From: Phycisphaerales bacterium
Lineage (GTDB): Bacteria; Planctomycetota; Phycisphaerae; UBA1845; UTPLA1
Assembly (NCBI GenBank): GCA_020639075.1
Contig: JACKHI010000001.1
Location: forward strand, 3,038,001 to 3,102,000
Direction of reading: 5' to 3'
Length of the DNA: 64,000 nucleotides
A program made the position numbers and the translations under genes. Of the stretch, positions 33,740 through 43,162 are shown one piece after another. The notes beneath the pieces are model-generated. The model did no database searches. It had not been told where the DNA came from and saw nothing but the letters and a program-made list of their open reading frames with translations. Each line of letters starts with the position of its first letter. Position 1 is the first letter of the stretch.

Positions 33740-35338
33740 ATGCACAACGCCGACGGAATGACAATCACAACGCCGAACGACGCGACGCCGTCGCCGAACA
33801 AACGCTGGCGGATTCCGCCGTGCCCGATCCCGATTCTCGTCGCGATCTTCCTCGGCGTCGTGATTCGCGTCGCCTGGCTGGATTACAAACCGCTCTGGGA
33901 GGACGAGGCATGGACGTTCGTCACTGCCATCAGCGAGCGACCTTTGCTTGAGACGTGCGCCGCTGATCCTCATCCACTTTCCTTCTACTACGTCTGCCGG
34001 CAATTGCCGGCCTGGTTCCTTTCGTCCGACTGGGCCTTTCGCCTGCCGCACGCACTTGCTTCCTGTCTCGCACTCGTCCTCATTCCGATCGTCTTCCGCC
34101 AGTGGCTTTCGACTGATTCGACGTTTGCTCGCGAGAATTCGGCAAACTCGCCGCAGTTCAGTGTCGATCGCGGTTCGTCAGCCGCGCTTGTCCGTTGGTG
34201 TGTTCTCGTGTTCGCTCTCCTGCCGCTCAACGTCCGCTACGCCCAGGACGCCCGCGCCTACGCGTTCTGTCAGATTGCCGGCGTACTCGTCCTGCTGGTT
34301 TATCTCCGATGCCGACAACGAGGAACATGGCCCGCGATTCTGGGCCTTTCGATCGCGACCGCAGTCAGCATGCACATCGACGGCTTCGGCTGGATCACGC
34401 CGACCGTCTGCGGTCTCCATGCGCTGCTGAGCGCCAGGCACGTCGATGCACGACGGGCTATCGGATCGCTCGTCGCAGGTGCGATCGCCGCGGTTCCGTA
34501 CGTCTATTTCCGCACGGTCCACATGATGGCCGCCGGCGATATGCACGCCGTCGGTTCCGGCCGACTCGGCAAGGCGTTCGCCGCGCGCTGGTTGGAGCTG
34601 TCACCGATCGGCGTCGCGTTCGATCCCGTTCCTTCGAAATACCAGTTCGCCATCTGGATCGTCGCGGGTATCGCAGCGCTCGTATTCGTCGCCGGCATGG
34701 CAACGAATGTGTGGCGCGAGAAAGATGACCGGCGCTGGCTGGCGGTGATGTTGTTCGTCATTCCGCTGGCTGGACTGACGCTGCTGTCATTACTCAGCGG
34801 CGAAATCTACATCTTCAAGAAATACCTGATTCCAACAGCGCCGGCCGTCGTGCTGCTGTTTACGCTCGGTTTCTTCCGGCTGACGCGCGGCTCATTCGTT
34901 GCGGCCGTGCTTGTCCTATTGATCGTACCGCTCGGCGTTTCCGCCGTGAGCAATGTTCGTGAAGGCGATCGGGTCGACTGGCGATCGCTCTACGCGCAGA
35001 TGCGATCGCAATTTGAACCGGGCGATCTACTCACTCAGCAGATGCATCTGAATTATCCCGAGTATTCATTCGGACCGCTCCGCGCCTACGCCTGGCGCGA
35101 CGGCATCGACCTTGATGCCTCGCGACTGTATGAATACACAGTTGCTCACGATGCCGCGGGTTCGATCGAAGAAGTCGCGAAAGCGCGGAATTCAAATCGC
35201 ATCTGGACGGTCACGACGCACTGGATGGCGAAAAACCGGATGGCGGATCTGAGCGCGTTCGCCGACAAGGTCGTCGAATTCGATGCGCGGGGTTGTCGGG
35301 CGACGCTATGGACGATCCGACAGGACGGCAAGCCTTGA
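33740..35338 (+). CDS. GT39/ArnT-like membrane glycosyltransferase, second copy
   Basis: The 532-residue protein has an N-terminal helix (ILVAIFLGVVIRVAWL), the acidic first-loop motif PLWEDEAWTFVTAI and about ten more helices, followed by a ~120-residue C-terminal domain. This arrangement fits GT39-like transferases; a related gene lies at 56317. Sequence identity with the preceding gene is low by eye, so it is not a recent duplicate. ATG at 33740 is chosen; an ATG at 33695 would overlap the previous gene. A hairpin with G/C-rich arms follows the stop and may end the cluster transcript. Confidence 0.83.
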   Translation: MHNADGMTITTPNDATPSPNKRWRIPPCPIPILVAIFLGVVIRVAWLDYKPLWEDEAWTFVTAISERPLLETCAADPHPLSFYYVCRQLPAWFLSSDWAFRLPHALASCLALVLIPIVFRQWLSTDSTFARENSANSPQFSVDRGSSAALVRWCVLVFALLPLNVRYAQDARAYAFCQIAGVLVLLVYLRCRQRGTWPAILGLSIATAVSMHIDGFGWITPTVCGLHALLSARHVDARRAIGSLVAGAIAAVPYVYFRTVHMMAAGDMHAVGSGRLGKAFAARWLELSPIGVAFDPVPSKYQFAIWIVAGIAALVFVAGMATNVWREKDDRRWLAVMLFVIPLAGLTLLSLLSGEIYIFKKYLIPTAPAVVLLFTLGFFRLTRGSFVAAVLVLLIVPLGVSAVSNVREGDRVDWRSLYAQMRSQFEPGDLLTQQMHLNYPEYSFGPLRAYAWRDGIDLDASRLYEYTVAHDAAGSIEEVAKARNSNRIWTVTTHWMAKNRMADLSAFADKVVEFDARGCRATLWTIRQDGKP

Positions 35339-35350
35339 TCACTTGGCATT

Positions 35351-35379
35351 CCCCACCCTTTCTTTCAGAAAGGATGGGG
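35351..35379. repeat. Hairpin at the end of the glycan cluster (terminator-like)
   Basis: CCCCACCCTTTCT and AGAAAGGATGGGG pair at 12 of 13 positions around TTC. It lies between convergent genes. No T-run follows, so it may be a REP module that also stops transcription. Confidence 0.5.
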
Positions 35380-35442
35380 CACCCGCGCAAGCCTTGATTC
35401 CTTCGCGTTCGCAGTCCCGATCGATCAGAGAGAATCCGTCAC

Positions 35443-37278
35443 TCAATGATCGGCGAAGATCGCGTCGGCCGACGTCACGTGTGCGGCGCGGATGAGCCAT
35501 GCCTCCAGCTTGGACGTTTCCTGACACGCCTCGATCTTGCTGCGCGTCGCCCCTTCGACATTCACTTTGCGCGCATCGAGCAGCATCAGAATGCTCGACG
35601 CCAGCTGTTTCGCCTTTTCCGGATCGGCGTTTGATGAAAGCTCGTGCGACTCCTCCGGCGCCTTGGCCGGCATCGCGAGGCGATCGCCCGTCGCCTTCGC
35701 GACCATGCGATACCATTCCTCGGGATAGCCGGGCTGCGTGATCTTGCCGTGTTCGTCTTTCACGTTGCCGTCGAGGTACTTCCACACGAGGTGCTCGCCA
35801 AGCTTGCGCCATCGCTGCACGGCCGCTTCGCCCTGGGTGCACGAGTACGTCGTCAGATATTCGGCGGCCAATTCCGGCGACTTCTGGAATTCGACTTTCG
35901 CTGCGGCCTCGATGCGCGGCTGGTTGGCGATGAACGCGCCTTCCAGGTTCCGCTGAACTTCCTGAACGTCCTTCACCATGGCGCTGTAACGCATGTAGGA
36001 GTAATTCGATACGAAGTTGAACGTCCAGAAAGCGGAATCCCAATTGAATTCGCCAAAGTTGCCCGTACCCACAGCGAAGCTCTTAGGCACCCGCGTGATG
36101 CTGCAGTACATCGGAGCGTAGACCGTCGTGTACGTGTCGTCGACGCCGAACCAGAGCACGCCGCCGATCGCATCGGGCAAGGCCGAGCGCATTTGTGCGA
36201 CGAAGGAAAACCCCGTCTGCTGCGTCGACGTCGCGCGCTCGTTGAGATACTCCTTGCCGTCGAGCGTCCACGTCAGAGGCCGCCAACGATACGGCAACTG
36301 GTACGGACCTGCGCCGACGTCTTTCGTCATGTCGAGCGGCGTGCCTTCGAAGTGATCACGCATCAGTTCCATCACGTCGCGAACGGACAGCTTCCGATCG
36401 GGCTTGATCCAGAGCGGAATCGGCTCGGCCTTCGCATCGCCCAGCGCACGATCGGCGGGAATGTCCTGCGAGGGCGCGGCGCGGCGGAACATGCACCAGA
36501 CTCGCGCGTCGCAGAAGCGGGCCGACTCGAAATCCGCGGGTCCATACGCCTCGGCGAAGTTGAAATCCTTGTCGAGACCGTCGAAGTAGCCCTGCTTGCG
36601 CGCGAACGAAATGACATCCGGCGAATAGAGCGTGTTTTCCGGATCGTTGAGCGGGAAGGTCGTGATGCGCGGGCTGTTGGCATGACCGGAGATATAGCCG
36701 TCGGGGATGCGCCGCGCGACCCACACGGCGCCCTTCTCCTTGGGCCCCTTGCCGACGATCTCGAAGATCCATGCCTCGTTCGGATCCGCGATCGACATCG
36801 TCTCGCCTTCGCTGTAATAGCCGTACTCCGCGACGAGATCCGTGATGATCTGAATCAGCTCGCGGGCGGATCTGGCGCGCTCGAGACCGATGTACATGAG
36901 GCTGCCGTAGTCGACGCCGCCGTTCGGATCCTGCAGCTCGTGACGACCGCCCCATGTGGTCTCGCCGATGGAGACCTGGTGTTCGTTGATGTTGCCGACG
37001 ACGTTGAATGTCTCGGCGACCTCTTTGATTTCGCCCAGATATTTGCCCGTATCCCAGTCGTAGACCTTCCGCATTTCGCCCGGCAGGTGCGAACGCGCCG
37101 GCGTGTGGTAGAGCTCGCCGTAGAGCGTGTGGGAGTCGGCGGCGTACGTGATGAACACAGAGCCGTCCGTCGATGCGCCTTTAGTAATGATGAAGTTCGT
37201 GCAGGCCGACGCGGCGGCAGCGGATGCGAACAGAGAGACGACGGCAACACAACGATGAATCGAATCAGAGCGCCTCAC
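35443..37278 (-). CDS. Secreted C69-family dipeptidase
   Basis: The 611-residue protein belongs to peptidase family C69 (U34 dipeptidases, Ntn-hydrolases). The signal region ends ASAAAASA, exposing C26 in CTNFIITKGAS as the N-terminal nucleophile. Other family features are WGGRHELQDPNGGVDYG, DPNEAWIFEIVGKGPKEKGA, RRIPDGYISGHANSPRI and LWFGVDDTYTTVYAPMYCSI. It should split dipeptides outside the cytoplasm. The start is the GTG at 37278, preceded by AAGGAGG; longer in-frame starts lack such a site. It is monocistronic. Confidence 0.92.
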   Translation of the reverse strand: MRRSDSIHRCVAVVSLFASAAAASACTNFIITKGASTDGSVFITYAADSHTLYGELYHTPARSHLPGEMRKVYDWDTGKYLGEIKEVAETFNVVGNINEHQVSIGETTWGGRHELQDPNGGVDYGSLMYIGLERARSARELIQIITDLVAEYGYYSEGETMSIADPNEAWIFEIVGKGPKEKGAVWVARRIPDGYISGHANSPRITTFPLNDPENTLYSPDVISFARKQGYFDGLDKDFNFAEAYGPADFESARFCDARVWCMFRRAAPSQDIPADRALGDAKAEPIPLWIKPDRKLSVRDVMELMRDHFEGTPLDMTKDVGAGPYQLPYRWRPLTWTLDGKEYLNERATSTQQTGFSFVAQMRSALPDAIGGVLWFGVDDTYTTVYAPMYCSITRVPKSFAVGTGNFGEFNWDSAFWTFNFVSNYSYMRYSAMVKDVQEVQRNLEGAFIANQPRIEAAAKVEFQKSPELAAEYLTTYSCTQGEAAVQRWRKLGEHLVWKYLDGNVKDEHGKITQPGYPEEWYRMVAKATGDRLAMPAKAPEESHELSSNADPEKAKQLASSILMLLDARKVNVEGATRSKIEACQETSKLEAWLIRAAHVTSADAIFADH

Positions 37279-38026
37279 AGGCCGCCCTCCTTTCGGTGAA
37301 CACGTGGCTGACAAACACAGGGGGCCATGCTGAACCTGAAGGTCGGCATGCTCCGCAGCGCCAATTCGTGGCTGAAACCGCACAATTTACCATGAATTGC
37401 GGCCGGAAGTCGAGCCGCGGTGTGTTTCGCATGTTCGCGGGGCTGTTCGTCGTTTGCAGTCCCATTTTGCGGGTTAACTCCTTTCGATGGCTCATGTTCG
37501 GGCCATTTGCACCGAAAACGCCCAAGCGCAAAACGGCGCAAAATGTGCAAACTCCGTCTGACTTTCGAATCGCGGATCATGGATCCCGGGCGGACTCGAT
37601 CGTCAGTCATCTGCTTGTTCGTTGATCCGCGGGATTTGCGGCCGGTGGTGCGACAAACATTGATCGGCTTGCATTCGAGTCGAACATCTCAGCAGTCAGA
37701 TGGCGTGAGGCTGTGCGCGCTGCACGAGGGTTGCGCGAGCGGCTCCCTGACGGTCGCGGTTCTGATGCGTTGCAGATCGGAGGCATCGTCGATCGAAACG
37801 ACGATTTGGCCGACATCCGACTGTCGCACGGACCGTAAAACACAGTTGCGCATTATCGTACGTGAAACAACTCTGAGACATCTTACAATCGCCCTCGTCG
37901 TTCGGGGTTGGGATGCTCCGATGACGCAGCGTATCACGGGATGGACCACCGTGACGAATCGGGGAATGGATTCCCCACGGAAGCCGTGTGCGAGAAGGGA
38001 TGCTCGTGCTGGCTTCCATTTTTTCC
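37279..38026. other. Gene-free region with degenerate repeats
   Basis: About 750 bp in which I see no gene. A degenerate palindrome CATGCTGAACCTGAAGGTCGGCATG lies near 37329. The CCGTAAGGGAGC-family repeat is at 37738-37763. The C69 promoter should be near its right edge at 37290-37400. Frames here have no recognisable motifs. Confidence 0.4.
37738..37763. repeat. Dispersed repeat, CCGTAAGGGAGC family, copy 2 (reverse)
   Basis: GGCTCCCTGACGGTCGCGGTT is the reverse complement of the consensus, with one change. Confidence 0.6.
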
Positions 38027-38346
38027 GGTTCTTTACGGAAAGTCGGAATAACTCGTTGTTCTTGTACACGACGACAGATGTTTGCAACCGAGATCCCGTA
38101 GGGATCACATGAGAATAGCCCCCGTATCAACGGGGGGTTGTTTGCCATTTTTTGAGACCCCGTCCCATCGGGACGGGATGATCGTTATGCGCGGAGTCGC
38201 GCCGTCCCTACGGGACGGCAATGGTGATAACCAACCTGCAAACCCAGCCTTGAAAGGCTAGGCAATTCTCGGAGCGTCCCTATCGGGACGCGGCACTCGC
38301 GCTACAGTGGATGCCAACGGAGTTTCATGATATTCCGCAAAGTACC
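38027..38346 (-). mobile_element. Multi-hairpin element, copy A (320 bp, 14-bp terminal inverted repeats)
   Basis: The ends are GGTTCTTTACGGAA (38027-38040) and TTCCGCAAAGTACC (38333-38346), 12 of 14 complementary. Inside, read on the minus strand, six hairpins follow in order: GCGTCCC/GGGACGC, AGCCTTTCAAGGCT, GCCGTCCC/GGGACGGC, CCCGTCCC/GGGACGGG, CCCCCGT/ACGGGGG, GATCCC/GGGATC. The same order occurs in copy B (49187-49510), in opposite orientation. Similar direct repeats ATTTTTTCC and ATTTTTCTCC flank the ends. No transposase is encoded. Confidence 0.8.
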
Positions 38347-38541
38347 ATTTTTCTCCGCCGGAAGTCGTGCGCGGAGCCGGCGGGATTCCACGAAATGACG
38401 AGCAACAGCGGACGTCTTATTTCCCAGGCAAGATACGTCCACCTGCATCCTGTCGCATGCCGTTCGGATCCTCCCCGCGCTCCGGCACAATCACCCAATC
38501 CGGATTGAATCCCGATCAAGTCCGGTGTCGAATTCTCTCAA

Positions 38542-40020
38542 ATGACGTCCACGGCGAAGACCACTGTCCTCGTGACGGGCGCGACGGGTTATATCGGCGG
38601 TCGCCTCGTGCCGCGATTGCTGCTCGCCGGTTATCGCGTGCGTTGCCTGGCGCGCGACCCGCGCAAGCTGGACGCCCGGCATTGGGCGCGCGAGACCGAT
38701 ATTGAAATCGTGCAGGGAAACGTCGCCGACGCATCGAGTCTTCGGCGCGCCATGCAGGGCTGCAGCGCCGCCTACTATCTTGTCCATTCGATGATGGCGG
38801 CGGGCAAGGCATATCGCTCGCACGATCGGCAACTCGCCGAGAAATTCTCGCGTGCCGCGGCCGACGCGGGCATCGGGCGCATCATCTATCTCGGCGGGCT
38901 CGGAGAAACGGGCGCCGACCTGAGCGAGCATCTGACGTCCCGGCGCGAAGTCGAAGCGGCGCTGGCGTCGGGCGGCGTTCCCGTGACTGTGTTCCGGGCG
39001 GCGATGATCATCGGTTCGGGCTCAGCGTCGTTCGAAATCTTGCGATACCTCGTTGAGCGCCTGCCGATCATGCTGACGCCGCGATGGGTGAAGACGGAGT
39101 CGCAGCCGATCGCCGTACGCAACGTGCTGCACTACCTCGTCGAGTGCCTGCGCGTGCCGGAGACGATCGGTCGCACGCTGGACATCGGCGGACCGGACAT
39201 TGCGACGTATCGCGAACTGATGGACATCATGTCCGACGCAATGGGACTGCGGCGGCGAGTTGTCATCGGCGTCCCCGTCCTGACGCCGCGTCTGAGTTCG
39301 CTGTGGATTCATCTTGTCACGCCGCTCAGTCATCGCATCGCGCGGCCGCTGGCGGAGGGCTTGCGCAATCGCGTCGTCTGCCGGAATGACGAGGCCGCTC
39401 GATTGATGCCGCAGCCACTGCTCTCCACGCGCGAAGCCATCGATGCCGCACTGGGAAAAATGTCGAGCCGCGCTGTCGAGACGGCCTGGTCGGATGCGGG
39501 CGCGATCCCCGGCGATCCGGATTGGGCGGGCGGCCGTGTCTTCGTCGATCGGCGCGAAACGAGCGTCTCAGCGCCGGCGGCGAGCGTGTTTCGCGCCGTT
39601 TGTCGACTGGGCGGCAATCACGGTTATCACGGCGGCGATTGGTTGTGGCGATTGCGCGGCGTGATGGATCGCGTCATCGGCGGACCGGGATTGCGTCGCG
39701 GCCGGCGCGATCCGGAGCAGCTCGCATTCGGCGACGCCCTGGACTTCTGGCGGGTCGTGCGGATCGAGCAGGATCGCGTCGTGGAGTTGCGGGCCGAGAT
39801 GCGGCTGCCGGGAATCGCGACGCTGGAATTCGCAATCGAGCAAGACGCTGGCGACGCGAATCAATCGACGCTCATTCAGACGGCGCGCTTCAAACCGAAA
39901 GGCTTGCTTGGGCTCACATATTGGTACGCTGTCGTACCATTGCACGGGTTCGTTTTCAATGCGATGTTGCTGGGTTTGAAGAAAGATGCGGAGTCGGAAC
40001 GGACGGCGGCGGTCGATTAA
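38542..40020 (+). CDS. SDR-type NAD(P)-binding protein with DUF2867 domain
   Basis: The 492-residue protein has an N-terminal atypical SDR domain (VLVTGATGYIGGRLVPRLL, then CLARDPRK, YYLVHSM, IIYLGGLGE) up to about residue 300. The C-terminal DUF2867 domain follows (SRAVETAWSDAGAIPGDPDW ... GDALDFWRVVRIE ... FKPKGLLGLTYWYAVVPLHG). This fused architecture is widespread in bacteria, and its reaction is not established; ubiquinone- or quinone-related roles of similar SDRs are only an analogy. It points away from the pump genes, converging with them. Confidence 0.85.
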   Translation: MTSTAKTTVLVTGATGYIGGRLVPRLLLAGYRVRCLARDPRKLDARHWARETDIEIVQGNVADASSLRRAMQGCSAAYYLVHSMMAAGKAYRSHDRQLAEKFSRAAADAGIGRIIYLGGLGETGADLSEHLTSRREVEAALASGGVPVTVFRAAMIIGSGSASFEILRYLVERLPIMLTPRWVKTESQPIAVRNVLHYLVECLRVPETIGRTLDIGGPDIATYRELMDIMSDAMGLRRRVVIGVPVLTPRLSSLWIHLVTPLSHRIARPLAEGLRNRVVCRNDEAARLMPQPLLSTREAIDAALGKMSSRAVETAWSDAGAIPGDPDWAGGRVFVDRRETSVSAPAASVFRAVCRLGGNHGYHGGDWLWRLRGVMDRVIGGPGLRRGRRDPEQLAFGDALDFWRVVRIEQDRVVELRAEMRLPGIATLEFAIEQDAGDANQSTLIQTARFKPKGLLGLTYWYAVVPLHGFVFNAMLLGLKKDAESERTAAVD

Positions 40021-40028
40021 GATCGAAG

Positions 40029-40049
40029 AGTCGGGTCGATGACCCGACT
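40029..40049. repeat. Palindromic repeat, GTCGGGTCATCGACCCGAC family, reverse copy
   Basis: AGTCGGGTCGATGACCCGACT sits between the convergent SDR and pump genes. The loop shows it is inverted relative to the copy at 3409. Confidence 0.7.
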
Positions 40050-40059
40050 TACGGGATTG

Positions 40060-43000
40060 TCACGCCTTGCGCGCGAGTCGGTAGAGCGCCGGTACGAAGA
40101 GCAGATTCATCAGTGTGGATGTCACGAGACCGCCGACGATGACGACGGCCAACGGGTACTCGATCTCATGCCCCGGTTTGTTGCCGGCGATGACGAGCGG
40201 CACAAGCCCGAGCCCGGTTGACAGCGCCGTCATGAGAATCGGCGACAGGCGTTCCTGTGCGCCGCGGATCAGCAGGTCGATGCCCATCGACTCACCTTCC
40301 TCGCGCATCAGGTGTTCGTAGTGGCTCACCATCATGATGCCGTTGCGGCCGGCGATGCCGAGGACCGTCACGAATCCGACGAGCGATCCGAGTGACAGCA
40401 CGCCGCCGCTGATAAATGCCGCGGCGACTCCGCCGACGAGCGAGAATGCGAGCGTCAGCACAATCAGGAGCGTCAGCCGGACCGACTCGAATTCGACATA
40501 GAGCAGGATCACGATCATCGCGAGTGCGGCCAGGGCGAAGATCATCAATCGTTGTTGCGACGCCTGCCGCGCCTCGAATTCGCCGAGAAACTCCGGATGA
40601 TAGCCGCGATCGAACGAGAGCCGCTCGACGCGCTCGCGAATATCGCGCGCGACGCCGCCGAGATCCCGCCCTTTCGCGTTGCAGGTGATATCGATGCGCC
40701 GGGAAGCGGACTCACGCTTGATTTCATTCGGCGCCGGAACGATGCGAACATCGGCAATGTCGCCGAGCCGGACCTGTCCGCCCGTCGGCAGATCGATCAG
40801 GAGTTCGTCAAGTTGACGGGGATCCTGGCGAAGCGCGTCATTGCCGCGCACGGCGACGTCGAAGACCATCTGGCGCTCGTAGATTTCACCGACTTTCGTT
40901 CCCTGCAGCAGCGTCGTCGCTGGTCGGCGGACGTCGCCCGCCGTCAAACCGAAGATGGACGCCGCGTCCGGCTTCAGCGTCACGAGGATCTGCGGCACAA
41001 GCGTCTGCTGTTCGATGTGCAGATCGGCGACGCCGTCGATGCCGTCGATCGCGTCGTACACCTGCTTCGCCTTGTCGCGAAGCGTCTCCAGTTCCGGACC
41101 ATAGACGCGCACGACGATGCTGGCGCTGGCGCCTGTCAGGACTTCCTTGATGCGCTCCTTCAGATACGTGAGTACGTCGCGATAGATGCCGGGGTATTCA
41201 TCGATGACCCCCTGGATGCGCGACATCGTCAGCTCGAAGTCGGCCTCGGGCTCGACGCTGATCCACAACTCGCAGAAATTCGGCCCGACGACTTCGTCAG
41301 CGACTTCGGCCCGGCCTAAATGCGCGCCGAAGTTGCGAACGCCGGGAATCGCGCGGAGCTCGCGACTGACGTTGATCGTGGAGCGCGTCAGGGCGTCGAG
41401 CGACGTGCCGGGCTTTTCCACCCAGTGCATCAAAAAGTCCGTCTCCTGAAAGTGCGGCAGGAATTCCTCACCCAGCAATGGGACGCTGACGGCCGCGCCG
41501 ACAAGAATCGAGACGACCAGGATCGCCACGACGGCGGGCCGACCGACAAATGTCGAGAGAATCGCGCGATAGGCGGACTTCAGCCAGCGAACGAAAAAGG
41601 GATCTTCGGCGATGTGCTTCGCCTTCGGCAGCAACAGAAGACTCAGGGCCGGCGTGACTGTCAGCGCGACGAGCAGTGAGACAAGAATCGCAAGGATGTA
41701 CGACGTCGCCAGCGGCCGAAAAAATGTGCCGGCGAGGCCTTCAAGAAAGAAGATCGGCACGAAGACGAGGATGACGATCATCGTCGCGAAGACGACGGCG
41801 CTGCGCACTTCCAGCGACGCCTTCAGGACAACGCGAAACGGCGATACGGGCATCGCGGCGGCGGCATTGAGGCGAAGGCGCCTCGCGATGTTCTCGACGT
41901 CGATGATGGCGTCGTCGACAACTTCGCCGACGGCGATCACGAGCCCCGCCAGCGTCATGACGTTGATCGTTCCGCCGCGCCAATAGAGCACAAGCAGCGC
42001 ACCGAATATCGACAGCGGAATCGCCAACAGGCTGATCGCGGCCGTACGCCAGTTGAAGAGGAAGAGGACGAGAATGACTGCGACGAGGATCGAACCGAGC
42101 AGCATCGCATGCGTCAGGTTGTCGATCGAGCGTTCCACGAAGGTTGCCGGCCGGAAGATCGTCGAATCGATCTCAACGTCGGTCAGTCCGGGGCGCAGCA
42201 GATCGATCGCGGCTTCGACTTTGCGCGTGACTTCCAGCGTGTTGCCCCACGGCTGCTTTTCGACGATCAGCAGCAGGCCGGGACCATCGTTGATGACGGC
42301 GTCGCCGATGGGCGGCGGAAATCCCTCGACGATGTCGGCCACGTCGCCAAGCCGGATGACAGCGCCGTTTTGAAAACCGACGACCGTCCGCGCGAGGTCC
42401 TCGGCGGTTTCGATCGCCGAGTCATGCCGGATCGGGATGCGTTGATTCGGCGTATCGACGAAACCGCCGGCGCCGACGATCGTCGCATCACCAGCGGCGC
42501 GAACGACGGCGTCGAGCGTGACGTTGTGGGCGCTCAATCGCTCGGGCGTGACGCGCACCTGCAGTTGTCGATCGCGCTGTCCCCAGATTGCGACGTTCGC
42601 AACGCCCGGAACGGCCATGAGGTGCGGTCGAATCGTCCACTTCGCAAGCGTCGTCATCTCGACCTGCGAGAGCTTATCCGACGAGATGCCGATCTTGAGG
42701 ACGCGACTGAGGGACGACAACGGCGAAAGCATGACCGGCGGCCGCGCGACGGCCGGCAGTCGCGGCGCTTCGATCGCGAGCCGTTCCTGCACGAGCTGGC
42801 GGGCCTCCATCAAATCCGCGTTCTCGTTGAGATAGAGGACGATGGACGAAAGGCCCAGGACAGACTTCGAGCGGATCTTCTGAAGCCGCGGCGTGCCATT
42901 CAGGGCGCTTTCCAGCGGAACCGTGATCAGGCTCTCGACTTCCTCCGTGGAAAGACCCGGCGCCTCCGTCTGGATTTCGATCCGCGGCGGCGCGAACTCG

Positions 43001-43119
43001 GGAAAGACATCCAACGGCACCTGCGAGGCCGAGCGCACGCCGGCGACTAGCAGACCGATGGCGATCGCGAACACGAGCACGCGAAGGCGAAGCGATGTCT
43101 TGACGATCCATGCGAGCAT
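40060..43119 (-). CDS. CusA/CzcA-family heavy-metal efflux RND pump
   Basis: The 1019-residue inner-membrane protein has the RND layout: one helix, a large periplasmic domain, six helices, a second periplasmic domain, five helices. It begins LAWIVKTSLRLRVLVFAIAI and keeps VPLDVFPEFAPP, the HME-type N-terminal signature. The charged helix-4 motif AGLVIAVGEVVDDAIIDVEN carries the proton-relay aspartates. It should export heavy-metal ions with the adaptor and TolC-like protein upstream; which metal is not readable. ATG at 43119 follows GGAAGAG. The frame stays open another ~590 bp upstream across the adaptor gene, which I treat as chance. Confidence 0.93.
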   Translation of the reverse strand: MLAWIVKTSLRLRVLVFAIAIGLLVAGVRSASQVPLDVFPEFAPPRIEIQTEAPGLSTEEVESLITVPLESALNGTPRLQKIRSKSVLGLSSIVLYLNENADLMEARQLVQERLAIEAPRLPAVARPPVMLSPLSSLSRVLKIGISSDKLSQVEMTTLAKWTIRPHLMAVPGVANVAIWGQRDRQLQVRVTPERLSAHNVTLDAVVRAAGDATIVGAGGFVDTPNQRIPIRHDSAIETAEDLARTVVGFQNGAVIRLGDVADIVEGFPPPIGDAVINDGPGLLLIVEKQPWGNTLEVTRKVEAAIDLLRPGLTDVEIDSTIFRPATFVERSIDNLTHAMLLGSILVAVILVLFLFNWRTAAISLLAIPLSIFGALLVLYWRGGTINVMTLAGLVIAVGEVVDDAIIDVENIARRLRLNAAAAMPVSPFRVVLKASLEVRSAVVFATMIVILVFVPIFFLEGLAGTFFRPLATSYILAILVSLLVALTVTPALSLLLLPKAKHIAEDPFFVRWLKSAYRAILSTFVGRPAVVAILVVSILVGAAVSVPLLGEEFLPHFQETDFLMHWVEKPGTSLDALTRSTINVSRELRAIPGVRNFGAHLGRAEVADEVVGPNFCELWISVEPEADFELTMSRIQGVIDEYPGIYRDVLTYLKERIKEVLTGASASIVVRVYGPELETLRDKAKQVYDAIDGIDGVADLHIEQQTLVPQILVTLKPDAASIFGLTAGDVRRPATTLLQGTKVGEIYERQMVFDVAVRGNDALRQDPRQLDELLIDLPTGGQVRLGDIADVRIVPAPNEIKRESASRRIDITCNAKGRDLGGVARDIRERVERLSFDRGYHPEFLGEFEARQASQQRLMIFALAALAMIVILLYVEFESVRLTLLIVLTLAFSLVGGVAAAFISGGVLSLGSLVGFVTVLGIAGRNGIMMVSHYEHLMREEGESMGIDLLIRGAQERLSPILMTALSTGLGLVPLVIAGNKPGHEIEYPLAVVIVGGLVTSTLMNLLFVPALYRLARKA

Positions 43120-43162
43120 TGATTCTCTTCCGGCGGAGCGCCCGTGTTGCGCATTGATGACG

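Noticed and set aside
35644..37299. Long plus-strand frame of 551 codons opposite the C69 dipeptidase
   Set aside because: Shadow of a well-supported gene with no recognisable domain.
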